Positions 37,441 to 46,773 of a stretch of 64,000 nucleotides of DNA are shown one piece after another. The position numbers and the translations under genes are program-made. The stretch is taken from contig POSG01000005.1 in NCBI GenBank assembly GCA_003314535.1, forward strand, positions 62,001 to 126,000. Reading direction: 5' to 3'. Position 1 is the stretch's first letter. Every line of letters begins with the position of its first letter. The notes beneath the pieces were generated by a model. It did no database searches and was not told the DNA's origin. It saw only the letters and a program-made list of their open reading frames with translations. This stretch comes from Geobacter sp. (lineage in GTDB: Bacteria; Desulfobacterota; Desulfuromonadia; Geobacterales; Geobacteraceae).

Positions 37441-38793
37441 TCACACCTCCTGTCCGGCACCGGTTTTCACGGCTCCGCTCAAATCGTCCCCAGGCCCCTT
37501 CCGGGCATACTTGAACAGCAGAAAGATGTCCACTGCGCCCAGGAATCCGTAAAGCAGGGTGAAACCGACAAGAGAACCCGCTACTTGCGCAGCGGATATG
37601 GACCTTGAAACCGCATCGGATGTCTTGAGGACGCCATATACGATCCACGGCTGCCTCCCCACTTCGGCCATGAGCCATCCCAGCTGGATGGCCAAGTAAG
37701 GTATCGGGATTGAATACACAAGAACCCTGAGCAGCAGGCTGTTTTTTTCAACCGTTCCACGGACCGAAACCATCACGGCGTAAAGCGCCAGCACGACCAT
37801 GAGAAATCCCATCCCCACCATGGCCCTGAAGCTGTAGAACACCGGCGCTACAGGCGGACGTTCGCTTTTCGGGTATTCCTTGAGGCCCTTTATCACTCCG
37901 TCGGGAGTATGGAAAGCAAGGTAGCTGAGCAGATTGGGAATGCAGAACTTTTCCACCAGGTTGCATTCGTTTTTCGCGTCGGGGATCACGAAGATGTTGA
38001 TCCCCGCCCCTTTCCGCGTTTCCCATACCGCCTCGGAGGCCGCGAACTTGGCCGGCTGGATCCTGGCAACCAGCACTGCGGAGTAATCACCGGTGGCAAA
38101 GACGAGCAGGATGGATATCAACCCGAAAAAAGCCCCGATGCGGAAAGAGCTCCTGAAGAAATCGGGCTGGTTCTTCCTCAACAGATGCCAGGCCGAAATG
38201 CCGAGAACGAAGAAAGCGGCGAGCACATATCCCGATGCCAGCGTGTGGCCGAACTTCAACAAGCCGTACGGGTTGGTGACCATGGCGGCAAAATCAACCA
38301 TCTCCGCCCTGCCGTTGCGAATGGCATATCCCACCGGATTCTGCATCCAGCCGTTGGCCAACAGGATCCAGAGCGCAGACAGATTGGTGGCCAGCGCCAC
38401 TATCCAGATGGAAACTGCGTGGAACGTACTGGAGACCTTGTTCCATCCGAACAGCCAGACGCCGATGAACACCGATTCGAGAAAAAATGCCAGTGTCGCT
38501 TCGATGGCCAGCGGAGCGCCGAAGATGTCGCCGACATACCGCGAGTATTCGGCCCAGTTCATGCCGAACTGGAACTCCAGGGTAATGCCGGTAACCACTC
38601 CCAGGGCGAAATTGATGAGAAACAGCTTGCCCCAGAATTTGGCCATGCGCAGATAGAGCGCATTTCCGGTGCGGACGTAGCGTGTTTCCATGAACGCGAC
38701 CAGGATCGAAAGTCCCAGGGTAAGCGGCACGAAGATGAAATGAAACATGCTCGTGATCGCAAACTGCAGCCTGCTCAATGCAACGACATCCAT
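37441..38793 (-). CDS. cydA: cytochrome bd ubiquinol oxidase subunit I
   Basis: CydA carries the three hemes and the quinol site. The 450-residue protein shows His18 (SMFHFIFVP, heme ligand), GRAEM and LLKFGHTLASGYVL (second His, about residue 185). The GWLMAEVGRQPWIVYG stretch contains the axial Met and the diagnostic GRQPW. The length and the short loop between helices 6 and 7 place it in the short-Q-loop group common in anaerobes. It probably protects oxygen-sensitive metabolism in a mainly anaerobic organism; rubrerythrin is also in the window. Its operon is preceded by an Rrf2 regulator. Confidence 0.96.
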   Translation of the reverse strand: MDVVALSRLQFAITSMFHFIFVPLTLGLSILVAFMETRYVRTGNALYLRMAKFWGKLFLINFALGVVTGITLEFQFGMNWAEYSRYVGDIFGAPLAIEATLAFFLESVFIGVWLFGWNKVSSTFHAVSIWIVALATNLSALWILLANGWMQNPVGYAIRNGRAEMVDFAAMVTNPYGLLKFGHTLASGYVLAAFFVLGISAWHLLRKNQPDFFRSSFRIGAFFGLISILLVFATGDYSAVLVARIQPAKFAASEAVWETRKGAGINIFVIPDAKNECNLVEKFCIPNLLSYLAFHTPDGVIKGLKEYPKSERPPVAPVFYSFRAMVGMGFLMVVLALYAVMVSVRGTVEKNSLLLRVLVYSIPIPYLAIQLGWLMAEVGRQPWIVYGVLKTSDAVSRSISAAQVAGSLVGFTLLYGFLGAVDIFLLFKYARKGPGDDLSGAVKTGAGQEV

Positions 38794-38817
38794 ACTCGAA
38801 CCTCCTTGGACCGAATA

Positions 38818-39261
38818 TCAACTGCTCTTTGCCAAGCCATCCCCTGCAGATCCTTCCCTGGCTCGCGCCAGCTCTTCGATGGTGACACCTGCCAGGATCG
38901 AGACCATCTCGTCCCTCACCCTTCCCCAGACCTCGTGAACCCGGCACGTGCCGTCCCGTTCGCACGTCCCCTCGCCAACGAGGCAGCGGTTCGGGAGCAC
39001 CGGGCCTTCGATCGCTTCGACCACCTCGAGCAGGGTTATGCCGGCAGGATCCCTGGCAAGCGTGAAGCCGCCGCCCGTCCCCCTGAAAGAGGAGACCAGG
39101 CCTGTCCGGGTGAATTGCTGGAGAATCTTCGAGAGAAAAGTCCTGGGAACCCCGGCGGACCCGGCGATTTCCCCCACCAGGGACAGCCTCCCCGTGGGTT
39201 GCCGGGCCAGATACAGAATTGCCCTTATTGCGTATTCGCCCTTGCGGGTCAGTTCCATCAT
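38818..39261 (-). CDS. Rrf2-family (IscR/NsrR-like) transcriptional regulator
   Basis: The 147-residue winged-helix protein opens MELTRKGEYAIRAILYLARQ with the DNA-recognition helix in VPRTFLSKILQQFTRTGLV. It carries three cysteines (C93, C100, C106 in NRCLVGEGTCERDGTCRVH) in the spacing used to hold an iron-sulfur cluster. It probably senses redox state, NO or cluster status. The gene lies 24 nt upstream of cydA on the same strand, so it is likely co-transcribed with cydAB and regulates the oxidase and itself. Either of two adjacent ATGs may start it. Confidence 0.9.
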   Translation of the reverse strand: MMELTRKGEYAIRAILYLARQPTGRLSLVGEIAGSAGVPRTFLSKILQQFTRTGLVSSFRGTGGGFTLARDPAGITLLEVVEAIEGPVLPNRCLVGEGTCERDGTCRVHEVWGRVRDEMVSILAGVTIEELARAREGSAGDGLAKSS

Positions 39262-39291
39262 ATTCAGTACCTATTGGACCTTTTTTGTCTT

Positions 39292-39319
39292 TTTATAGCG
39301 CATAATAAATTTTTGTCAA
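39292..39319 (-). promoter_or_regulatory. strong predicted promoter of the rrf2-cydAB operon
   Basis: On the minus strand TTGACA (39314-39319, perfect) and TATAAA (39292-39297) are 16 nt apart in an AT-rich stretch. Transcription would start about 25-30 nt before the rrf2 gene. The near-consensus strength implies that regulation is by repression, fitting an Rrf2 repressor. Confidence 0.8.
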
Positions 39320-39352
39320 TCATAAATATTGCTTTTCTAATGGGACTGCTCC

Positions 39353-41239
39353 TCAACCGTCAGCGCGGCCGGAGAGAAATTGCCTGACGGAACGGGCTAT
39401 GCCATCCGCGTCAAGGCCGTACATGGCCCGCAGTTCGCTCTGCTCCCCCTGTTCCACATACCGGTCCGGATATCCGAGACACTTGATCTGCACGCCATCG
39501 AGACCCTCTTCCTCGAGCAGCTCCAGAACAGCACTGCCGAAGCCTCCGTCGAGGGCGTTCTCTTCAACCGTGACGAGTTTTCCGGTGCTGCGTGCCATGT
39601 CAAGTATCAGCTGGCAGTCGAGAGGCTTGGCGAAACGCGCATTTACAACCGACAGGCGGATCCCTTCATCGGCCAGCATATCGGCGACCGACAATGCCGG
39701 TCGAACCATGGTGCCGATAGCCAGGATCGCTCCATCGCACCCTTCCCTGAGAAGCTCCCCCCTGCCTATTTCCAGTGGACTCAGGCACTGGTCAAGCGGC
39801 ACTCCATAGCCGTTCCCCCGTGGATAGCGGACGGCGACGGGACCGGGATGGAGCAGGGCAGTCAGCAACATGTGCTGCAGCTCGTTTTCATCCTTGGGCG
39901 CCATGATGGTAATGCCCGGGAACACGCGCAGGTAGGAGATATCGAACATGCCGTGATGGGTCGGCCCGTCATTGCCCACCGGCCCGGCCCTGTCGACGGC
40001 AAAGACGACGGGCAGGTTCTGCAGGCAGACATCGAACACCTGGTCATAAGCCCGCTGGAGAAAAGAGGAGTAGACAGCGAAAACCGGGCGGAATCCCTCG
40101 GCGGCAAGTCCCGCGGCAAACGTGACGCCGTGCTGTTCGGAAATCCCCACATCGAAAAACCTGTCAGGATATTCAGCGGCGAACGAACTCAATCCCGTCC
40201 CATCGGGCATTGCAGCGGTTATTGCCAGGACCAGTTCGTCATCGGCCGCGATCTTTTTCAGAGTCTCGCCGAAAATCCCGGTGTATGAGGCTGCGCACCC
40301 TTTGGAAGAACGGACCTTGCCGCTGGCGCGGTCAAAGGGGCCCACCCCGTGGAACAGCGAAGGGTTTGCTTCGGCCGGTGGGTACCCCTTGCCCTTTTTC
40401 GTTATGACATGAATGAGCACCGCGTTATCGAAATGCTTGACATGCTCCAGTGTCTGCACCAGCCGCTCCGTGTTGTGGCCGTCGATAGGGCCCACATACT
40501 CGAATCCGAAGGCCTGGAACAGCATGCCCGGCGTGAAGAGACCCTTCAGTGACTCTTCCGCCCTGCGCGCGATGTGCAGGACACTCCTGCCGAACCTTTC
40601 CCGGTTGCGGAGAAAGCTGCCCACTTCCTTCCGGATCCGGTGGAAGTATTCACTGGTGATGGTGCGGCTGAGAAAGTTCGACAGCGCGCCGACGTTCTCG
40701 GCAATGGACATCTCGTTGTCGTTCAGAATAACAACCAGGTCCTTGTTGAGATGCCCGGCATTGTTCAAGCCTTCATACGCCAGCCCGCCGGTCATGGATC
40801 CGTCCCCAATAACGGCGATCACCTTGTTGTTCTCGCCCTTCAAGTCGCGAGCAGTCGCAAAGCCGAGGGCAGCGGAAATGGAAGTCGACGAATGGCCCAC
40901 GTCGAAGGCATCATGGAGTGACTCGACCCGTTTGGGGAAACCGCTTATACCGCCCAGTTTCCGCAAAGTGGGGAAACGCCCGTAACGTCCGGTGAGAAGC
41001 TTGTGGGCATAGGCCTGGTGACCCACGTCCCAGATGATCCTGTCGCGGGGCGAATCAAAGACCCGGTGAAGCGCGATCGTCAACTCGACCACGCCGAGAG
41101 AGGGCGCGACATGGCCTCCGTTGACGGAGCAGACATCCAGGATGGCCTGCCTGATCTCCTCCGCAATGGCTTCAAGATCATTGAAGTTCAGCTTCTTCAG
41201 GTCATCCGGCAGTTTGAGGGATGAAAGCATGCCGTTCAT
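39353..41239 (-). CDS. dxs: 1-deoxy-D-xylulose-5-phosphate synthase
   Basis: DXS condenses pyruvate and glyceraldehyde 3-phosphate in the first MEP isoprenoid step. The 628-residue TDP enzyme has [22 protein letters not shown], the catalytic His in [16 protein letters not shown], and the TDP motif [20 protein letters not shown] with the [12 protein letters not shown] end. It also has [18 protein letters not shown] and [17 protein letters not shown]. The ATG overlaps the ispA stop by one base (TGATG). Order xseA-xseB-ispA-dxs is the classic proteobacterial cluster. Confidence 0.97.
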   Translation of the reverse strand: MNGMLSSLKLPDDLKKLNFNDLEAIAEEIRQAILDVCSVNGGHVAPSLGVVELTIALHRVFDSPRDRIIWDVGHQAYAHKLLTGRYGRFPTLRKLGGISGFPKRVESLHDAFDVGHSSTSISAALGFATARDLKGENNKVIAVIGDGSMTGGLAYEGLNNAGHLNKDLVVILNDNEMSIAENVGALSNFLSRTITSEYFHRIRKEVGSFLRNRERFGRSVLHIARRAEESLKGLFTPGMLFQAFGFEYVGPIDGHNTERLVQTLEHVKHFDNAVLIHVITKKGKGYPPAEANPSLFHGVGPFDRASGKVRSSKGCAASYTGIFGETLKKIAADDELVLAITAAMPDGTGLSSFAAEYPDRFFDVGISEQHGVTFAAGLAAEGFRPVFAVYSSFLQRAYDQVFDVCLQNLPVVFAVDRAGPVGNDGPTHHGMFDISYLRVFPGITIMAPKDENELQHMLLTALLHPGPVAVRYPRGNGYGVPLDQCLSPLEIGRGELLREGCDGAILAIGTMVRPALSVADMLADEGIRLSVVNARFAKPLDCQLILDMARSTGKLVTVEENALDGGFGSAVLELLEEEGLDGVQIKCLGYPDRYVEQGEQSELRAMYGLDADGIARSVRQFLSGRADG

Positions 41240-42132
41240 CAGGATTTCCGTCTGACTATGTAACGGGCGATCTCCCGGAGGGGATCGGCCTTTTCGTCAA
41301 AGCAGTCGAGCGCCGTGAGCGCCACGTCCACGAGCTCTTCAGCCCTTTGCTTGGAAGCTGCCATGCCCATGACCGCGGGATACGTCGCCTTGCCCCTGGC
41401 CTGGTCGCTGCCGGCGTCCTTCCCTATCTGCTCGGTGGTACCCTCGATGTCCAGGATATCGTCAGCAATCTGGAATGCGAGGCCGACTGCTTCGCCATAC
41501 CTGACAATGGCATCGAGTTCCCCGCCGGAAGCTCCACCGAGCAATGCGCCACTCTTCACCGAGGCCTTTATGAGCGCTCCGGTCTTGTGCGTGTGGATGT
41601 ACAGGACCGTGGCCAGATCCACTTCCTTGCTCCCCTCGCTCTCCATGTCCACGACCTGCCCGCCGATCATCCCCCTGGATCCTGCACTCACGGCGATTTC
41701 CTGGATCACCCCCAGCAATGCGCCGCAATCCGGGGAACTGTTCCTTTCGGGAGAGCTGAGCAGAATGAAAGCCTCAGTCAGAAGGGCGTCCCCGGCAAGA
41801 ATAGCCGTTGCCTCGCCGAACACCTTGTGGCTGGTCGGGATGCCGCGCCGGAAATCGTCGTCGTCCATGGCAGGAAGGTCGTCGTGGATCAGCGAGTATG
41901 TGTGGATCATTTCCATGGCACAGGCTGCCGGCATGGCCTTTTGCATGTCACCACCAACGGAATCGCAGGCAGCGAGCAAAAGAATGGGCCGCACCCTCTT
42001 GCCCCCGGCGAACACCGAATAGCGCATGGCCTTGTGTACCGACGAAGGCAGCTCGTCAGCGGCCGGCAGATATCTTTCCAGCGCTTCGTCGACAAGCTGC
42101 TGCATGTTTTTCAGGTAATGCTTCAAATCCAT
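41239..42132 (-). CDS. ispA: farnesyl/geranylgeranyl diphosphate synthase
   Basis: The 297-residue trans-prenyltransferase elongates DMAPP with IPP. It shows GGKRVRPIL, the first aspartate-rich motif [17 protein letters not shown] (with chain-length residues just before it, MIHTYS), [10 protein letters not shown] and the second motif [19 protein letters not shown]. Length and motifs fit IspA; product length (C15 or C20) cannot be fixed from sequence alone. It precedes dxs with which it shares the isoprenoid pathway. Confidence 0.94.
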   Translation of the reverse strand: MDLKHYLKNMQQLVDEALERYLPAADELPSSVHKAMRYSVFAGGKRVRPILLLAACDSVGGDMQKAMPAACAMEMIHTYSLIHDDLPAMDDDDFRRGIPTSHKVFGEATAILAGDALLTEAFILLSSPERNSSPDCGALLGVIQEIAVSAGSRGMIGGQVVDMESEGSKEVDLATVLYIHTHKTGALIKASVKSGALLGGASGGELDAIVRYGEAVGLAFQIADDILDIEGTTEQIGKDAGSDQARGKATYPAVMGMAASKQRAEELVDVALTALDCFDEKADPLREIARYIVRRKS

Positions 42133-42157
42133 AAGTTCTCCCGCTCCCCATCAGTTT

Positions 42158-42391
42158 TCAAAGTTCGTCTTCCTGCGAGAACTCTTTCTTCACGAATGAA
42201 CCGTCACGCTGCTTCAGCAGGATTTCGACCTTTTTCTCCGCCTCATCGAGCTTCTTCACGCAGAAATTCGCGCAGCGTACCCCTTCCTCGAAAGTTTTCA
42301 AGGAATCTTCCAGGGAAAGGTCGCCACTTTCCAGGCGTTCCACCGCATCTTCAAGCTTTTTCATCATGGTTTCGAACTTCTCTGCAGCCAT
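42158..42391 (-). CDS. xseB: exodeoxyribonuclease VII small subunit
   Basis: XseB binds along the XseA C-terminus to form ExoVII. The 77-residue helical protein (MAAEKFETMMKKLEDAVERLESGDLSLEDSLKTFEEGV) shows the whole signature LEDAVERLESGDLSLEDSLK. ATG at 42391 follows AAGGTGG; an upstream ATG has no ribosome site. It lies between xseA and ispA. Confidence 0.95.
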   Translation of the reverse strand: MAAEKFETMMKKLEDAVERLESGDLSLEDSLKTFEEGVRCANFCVKKLDEAEKKVEILLKQRDGSFVKKEFSQEDEL

Positions 42392-42457
42392 GCGTACCAC
42401 CTTCCCCATTCACGGCAATTGAGCCATTATACGTATTACCATATCCCAGTCAAGGCT

Positions 42458-43825
42458 TCACGCCCCCGGGGCGCTTTTATCCTGGCCCGACAGCGTCTTC
42501 TCCACGATGCACTCAGCGCTGCCGCGGCCGAACAGGACCTCGATACGGTCACCCGAATTCAGCTGGCGGCTGTCACGGACAACTGTTCCGTCTTCCGGCA
42601 TCCTTACTATGGAATACCCCCGCTGCAGGGTTGCAAGCGGCGAAAACGCATGCAGCCTGGCCGCGGCCACGGACGCGCGTTCCCGGAAACCATCCATGAT
42701 ACGGTTCATTGCGGTGCCCATCCGGCCGTCAAGGGACTGAACTTTCTCCCGGCAACGCTCCACCGCCAGTGCGGGATGGCAGAGCCTCAGCCTGTGCATG
42801 TTCCCGGCAAGTCCCTCCCTGAGCAGGCGAAGATCCCCGGTCAAAGCCCTTTGCATCCTGTCCCGCAGGTCGTCGGTCCGCTGGAAAAGGTTGCCCACCA
42901 GGAGCATCGGGTCCTTCAGCGCCCTCAGCAGCCCGGAAAGCCGTTCTCCGAAAGCGGCCATCCGTCGGTCGAGGGCATTGGAAAGGCGGCGGGAAAGATG
43001 CCGGAGGTTGCTCTCCAACTCCTCCCTGCTCTTCACGACCATCTCTGCAGCTGCCGAAGGAGTAGGCGCCCGCAGGTCCGCCGCAAGATCGGCAATGGTG
43101 AAGTCCACTTCATGCCCCACGGCGGAAATCACCGGTATCCGCGACGAGAAAACGGCTCTCGCCACCACCTCTTCGTTGAACGCCCAAAGGTCCTCCATGG
43201 AACCGCCGCCACGTCCCACGATCAGAACGTCCACGTCTCCGTACCTGTTGAAATCACGGATTGCGCCCGCAATCTCTTCAGCAGCGCCCTCGCCCTGCAC
43301 CTTGACGGGAGAGATCAGCACGTCGACACAGGCATGGCGGCGGCGCAGAACGGTCAGGATATCGTGGAGCGCTGCACCGCTGGTCGAAGTCACTATGCCG
43401 ATCTTCTGCGGCAGCCCCGGCAGGCGTTTTTTCCGCGATTCGTCGAAAAGCCCTTCCTTTGCCAGCTTCTCCTTCAGCTGCATGAACGCCAACTGAAGCG
43501 CGCCGACTCCTTTCGGTTCAAGGTATTCGACAAGGAACTGGTACTCCCCGCGCTGCTCATACACCGAAACCCGGCCGCGCACGACAAGCATCATGCCGTT
43601 TTGCAGCCTGAAACGCAGGGCCCTGGCGGAGGCGCGGAACATGACGCAGCGGATCTGCGCTCCTGCATCCTTGAGAGTGAAATAGAGATGCCCCGAAGAA
43701 GGCAGCGCAAGGTTGGAAACTTCACCCTCCACCCATACATGCTCGAAATTTTCCTCAAGCACGCCCCGGATCAACCCGGTCAGCCGGCTTACGGTCAGTA
43801 TGGTTCTTTCCCCGAACAAGCTCAT
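42458..43825 (-). CDS. xseA: exodeoxyribonuclease VII large subunit
   Basis: XseA degrades single-stranded DNA to oligonucleotides. The 455-residue protein has an N-terminal OB fold (VWVEGEVSNLALPSSGHLYFTLKD). The catalytic core has GIVTSTSGAALHDILTVL, DVLIVGRGGGSMEDLWAFN, PVISAVGHEVDFTIADLAADLRAPTPSAAAEM, and a long coiled coil (about 290-400). The end is GYSIVRMPEDGTVVRDSRQL. ATG at 43825 is chosen; a GTG two codons earlier is equally possible. Confidence 0.95.
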   Translation of the reverse strand: MSLFGERTILTVSRLTGLIRGVLEENFEHVWVEGEVSNLALPSSGHLYFTLKDAGAQIRCVMFRASARALRFRLQNGMMLVVRGRVSVYEQRGEYQFLVEYLEPKGVGALQLAFMQLKEKLAKEGLFDESRKKRLPGLPQKIGIVTSTSGAALHDILTVLRRRHACVDVLISPVKVQGEGAAEEIAGAIRDFNRYGDVDVLIVGRGGGSMEDLWAFNEEVVARAVFSSRIPVISAVGHEVDFTIADLAADLRAPTPSAAAEMVVKSREELESNLRHLSRRLSNALDRRMAAFGERLSGLLRALKDPMLLVGNLFQRTDDLRDRMQRALTGDLRLLREGLAGNMHRLRLCHPALAVERCREKVQSLDGRMGTAMNRIMDGFRERASVAAARLHAFSPLATLQRGYSIVRMPEDGTVVRDSRQLNSGDRIEVLFGRGSAECIVEKTLSGQDKSAPGA

Positions 43826-43948
43826 ATCCACCTGTTATTGAAACCTTTCGAAAAAAACTGTTGTTTCCTATAGGCTTTTTCCCTTTGCCCCTTGCCTCTT
43901 GCCCAAACTATTGACCGGCACCGAAACTTTATAGTACCATCACGGCCT

Positions 43949-45337
43949 ATGCAAAGATATCCCTATGTAATAACCATATCGTCCGAAAAAGGGGGCGTGG
44001 GCAAGACAACCCTCGCAACCAACCTGGCAATATACCTGAAAGCCCTGGCCGAAGACCTGCCGGTAACCATCTTCTCCCTCGATAATCATTTCACCATAGA
44101 CAAGATGTTCGCCATAAAGGGGCAGAATCCGTCCGGGGACATAGCCGACCTTCTCCGGGGAGCTCCGGGGGCGGACTTGGTCCACACGGGACAATACGGT
44201 GTCGGCTACATTCCTTCGTCGCTGGCCTTGGACGAAATCAGGGAATCGGTAAAGGGTTCGATGATCATGACCCGCCTGCTGTCCCTTTCGGGCATAGCGG
44301 GCATCCTCATCATCGACACCAGGCCGGAGCTCAACATCCTGACCCAGAACGCCCTGTATGCGTCCGACCGGGTCATCATCCCGGTCAAGGACATGCCCAG
44401 CCTGGAAAACTGCCGCAACATCTTCGATCTCTTCGACAAGCGCGGACTGGACAAGAAGAGCCTCACCATCATCCCCTGCCTGGTGGATGCGCGCATCAAG
44501 TACCATGGCCCGTTCAAGGACCACAAGTCGCTTCTCAGGGCATTTGCCATCAACCGGGGCTACCGCTGCCTCGACGGATACATCTCGAAGAGCCCCAAGG
44601 TGGAGAGCCTCAACACCAACCCGGAGGGAAAGATTTATCCCATCCTGACCCACGCCCGGGGAACCGATGTCTACAGCCAGTATGCCAGGCTTGCCAAAAA
44701 CATCCTTGAGGAGTACCGGCTCGCCGAAGACCCCCGCGCCAAACTTTACCACCAATGGCTCCTCGCCGAGGAAGAACGGAAAAAGGAATCCTTCGAGGTC
44801 CGCCTATCGCGACTCAAGAAGGGCTGCATCCTGTGCGATGGCCAAGGGTCACGCGAAGTTGCAGGCGGGTTTTCCTTCTACTACGAAGCCTCGGACGGCG
44901 GCGCCTGCGGCTTCCTCGAGGACCGATGCTGTTCGGGTTTCCTTCTCGAATATCTCTACGACGCGCGGAAACAGCTCGAAGATGACGACCCCCTTCTGCT
45001 CATGTTCAGAGAGGCAGCCAGAGAATCGGTTTTTGCCATGAGGCCGGTGACTGCCAACGGAGAAACCGCGGTTGAAGTGCACCGGTTCACCATGGATGGC
45101 AACCTGGTCATGAAGAAGACCCACACCTTGAAGGAATTCGACGGGAACAGCTTTGCCCGCTCGCGGAACGGCATGTATTCCTTCCTGTCGGAAACTCTCG
45201 GGGAGACCCCAGGCAGAATGCGCGACGCGTTTTTACTGATCCATCCGGCCAACCCGCAGAAACCCGAATCCATCCTTTTTGAAGAGAACTACAAGAGGCT
45301 GCTCAGGACAATGCAGCAGGTGTCACAACTCCTTTAG
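43949..45337 (+). CDS. ParA/MinD-like ATPase with unusual C-terminal domain
   Basis: The 462-residue protein opens MQRYPYVITISSEKGGVGKTTLATNLAIYL with a deviant Walker A (KGGVGKT). An A' region follows (IFSLDNHFTIDKMFAIKG; DTRPELNILTQNALYASDRVIIP). The ATPase part ends near residue 270. The rest (about 275-462) is a separate domain with CILCDGQGSREVAGGFSFYY and CCSGFLLEYLYDARKQL; I do not recognise it. There is no ParB, replication or flagellar neighbour, so the role is unknown. ATG at 43949 has no ribosome site and may be leaderless. It is monocistronic, convergent with the YibQ gene, and followed 9 nt after its stop by a MITE-like repeat. Confidence 0.75.
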   Translation: MQRYPYVITISSEKGGVGKTTLATNLAIYLKALAEDLPVTIFSLDNHFTIDKMFAIKGQNPSGDIADLLRGAPGADLVHTGQYGVGYIPSSLALDEIRESVKGSMIMTRLLSLSGIAGILIIDTRPELNILTQNALYASDRVIIPVKDMPSLENCRNIFDLFDKRGLDKKSLTIIPCLVDARIKYHGPFKDHKSLLRAFAINRGYRCLDGYISKSPKVESLNTNPEGKIYPILTHARGTDVYSQYARLAKNILEEYRLAEDPRAKLYHQWLLAEEERKKESFEVRLSRLKKGCILCDGQGSREVAGGFSFYYEASDGGACGFLEDRCCSGFLLEYLYDARKQLEDDDPLLLMFREAARESVFAMRPVTANGETAVEVHRFTMDGNLVMKKTHTLKEFDGNSFARSRNGMYSFLSETLGETPGRMRDAFLLIHPANPQKPESILFEENYKRLLRTMQQVSQLL

Positions 45338-45346
45338 CCGTATCCG

Positions 45347-45489
45347 CAGGCTGTAGAAAAACGTCATGAGGAAGGCCGGATGCAAGGCGCACGGAGCGCT
45401 AGCTAACGAGACATATCACTTAGATAGGCGAGGGTGTGAGCACCGCGCAACGCCGCAGACGGCCTTCGCAGTAGTTTTTCAACAGCCTG
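45347..45489 (+). repeat. 143 bp MITE-like element with terminal inverted repeats
   Basis: Terminal repeats CAGGCTGTAGAAAAAC (45347-45362) and GTTTTTCAACAGCCTG (45474-45489) match at 15 of 16 positions. The interior is also roughly palindromic: GAAGGCCG at 45371-45378 faces CGGCCTTC, with GCGC-rich arms between. It sits in the short gap between two convergent stop codons and carries no gene. Such AGGCTGTTGAAAAAC-ended palindromes are dispersed in Geobacter-type genomes (from memory). It probably also acts as a terminator. Confidence 0.8.
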
Positions 45490-45495
45490 TCGCCG

Positions 45496-46515
45496 TCACC
45501 TGGCCAGTTTCGAGACATACACAAAGTGCACGCCGCGCCCCTTGAGCACCGGCAGTTCTTCTTCCAGCGCCTGTATGGTGGCCCGATGCGGGTGACAGAT
45601 ACCCACTGCGCTCCCCTTTTTGGCAGCCAGCCTGGCAAGGGTCCACAACTGCGCCTTTATGGTATTGACGTCGGTGCTGTTGTCGATGAAAACATTTCTC
45701 GCAACCGACCTGACGCCCATTTCGCGCGACAGAGGGATCCCGACGGAACCGGATGTGGTCAGGCTGTCGACGAAAAACAACCCTCTACCCTTAAGCACTC
45801 CCAGGACCTCGCGCATCCGCTCCCTGTCTTCGGTAAAACGCGAGCCCATGTGGTTGTTGGCGCCGACCGCATGCGGCACCTGGCGCAGATATCCCGCCAT
45901 TCTGTCCTGAATTTCAGCGTTGTCCTGGGAAAGCAGCAGGCCGTTCGCTTCGAGACGCCGTCGCGGATAGTCTTTCGGCTCCATCGGGACATGGAGCAGG
46001 ACCTGGTATCCCCCGCTGTTTGCCGCCTGCGCGACCTGCTCCGACTGGCGCAGTCCGGGGATCACCGCAAAAGTCAGGGGCACGCCGATTGCCATCAGTT
46101 CGCGCACTTCGGACGTACTGGTTCCCATGTCATCGATGATTATAGCCACGGCGCCCCTTCCGACCGGCGCCTCGGGCTTCTTCTCGGCAGGAGTCGCAAC
46201 CGGCTGCGAGGTGTATCTCTTGTGAACCGGCGGCAGCTTCACCGTCTCGACAGGTTTTCCTTTTTCCGCCGGCTTTGCCGTTGGCTCCGGAACGCCGGGT
46301 TTCGGCACGGCAGGCCGTGGAGGAGATACGGCCCGCTTCTTCCCTGCCACAATCGGCGGTTTTCTCTCTGGAGCGTGGACTGCGGGCTTCTTGAATTTTT
46401 CCAGCAGCAGGAGAACCCCGCCTGCAAGCAAGAGCGCCACCAGCAGGTACACCAGCGGGGTGAGCCCCCCTTTACCATTTCTCGTGTTTCTGCGGTTCCT
46501 GTTAGCTTTCCTCAC
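45496..46515 (-). CDS. divergent polysaccharide deacetylase (YibQ/DUF610 family)
   Basis: The 339-residue protein has a basic N-terminus and one membrane anchor (about 20-40, LVYLLVALLLAGGVLLLLEKF). A proline-rich linker (about 45-115) precedes a YibQ-type deacetylase fold: AVAIIIDDMGTSTSEVREL, LTFAVIPGLRQSEQVAQAA, LLHVPMEPKDYP, VGANNHMGSRFTEDR, LFFVDSLTTSGSV and GICHPHRATIQAL. The Asp-Asp and His residues of polysaccharide deacetylases are kept. Homologues lie near envC/S41 peptidase genes, suggesting envelope work. Start is GTG with GGAAGGAAG upstream. Confidence 0.88.
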   Translation of the reverse strand: MRKANRNRRNTRNGKGGLTPLVYLLVALLLAGGVLLLLEKFKKPAVHAPERKPPIVAGKKRAVSPPRPAVPKPGVPEPTAKPAEKGKPVETVKLPPVHKRYTSQPVATPAEKKPEAPVGRGAVAIIIDDMGTSTSEVRELMAIGVPLTFAVIPGLRQSEQVAQAANSGGYQVLLHVPMEPKDYPRRRLEANGLLLSQDNAEIQDRMAGYLRQVPHAVGANNHMGSRFTEDRERMREVLGVLKGRGLFFVDSLTTSGSVGIPLSREMGVRSVARNVFIDNSTDVNTIKAQLWTLARLAAKKGSAVGICHPHRATIQALEEELPVLKGRGVHFVYVSKLAR

Positions 46516-46712
46516 GTCTTCCTTCCCTGGCCGGATTTTGCGGGTCCCTTATTCCGGGGTTCCCGTCTGCGTTCATATTGCACACCTTGACGCAGCATGA
46601 TAACACAGCGAAGAGATTGAGGAAAGCTGTTTGATCCCCGGGACGGAGGCGCTGAACCGGCGCAACTTCTGCAACCGCACTTTTCCTGATGACATTGCAC
46701 GCAGCTTCAATG

Positions 46713-46743
46713 GAAAGGCCCGTTCAGAATGACCGGGCCTTTC
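46713..46743 (-). terminator. hairpin terminator of the cohesin-domain gene
   Basis: GAAAGGCCCG (46713-46722) pairs with CGGGCCTTTC (46734-46743) around an 11 nt loop. It lies 31 nt past the stop of the gene at 46774-48156. The rest of the 258 nt gap up to the YibQ gene shows nothing recognisable. Confidence 0.7.
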
Positions 46744-46773
46744 TTCATCCATGTGAGACTTTCCGGACGGACA

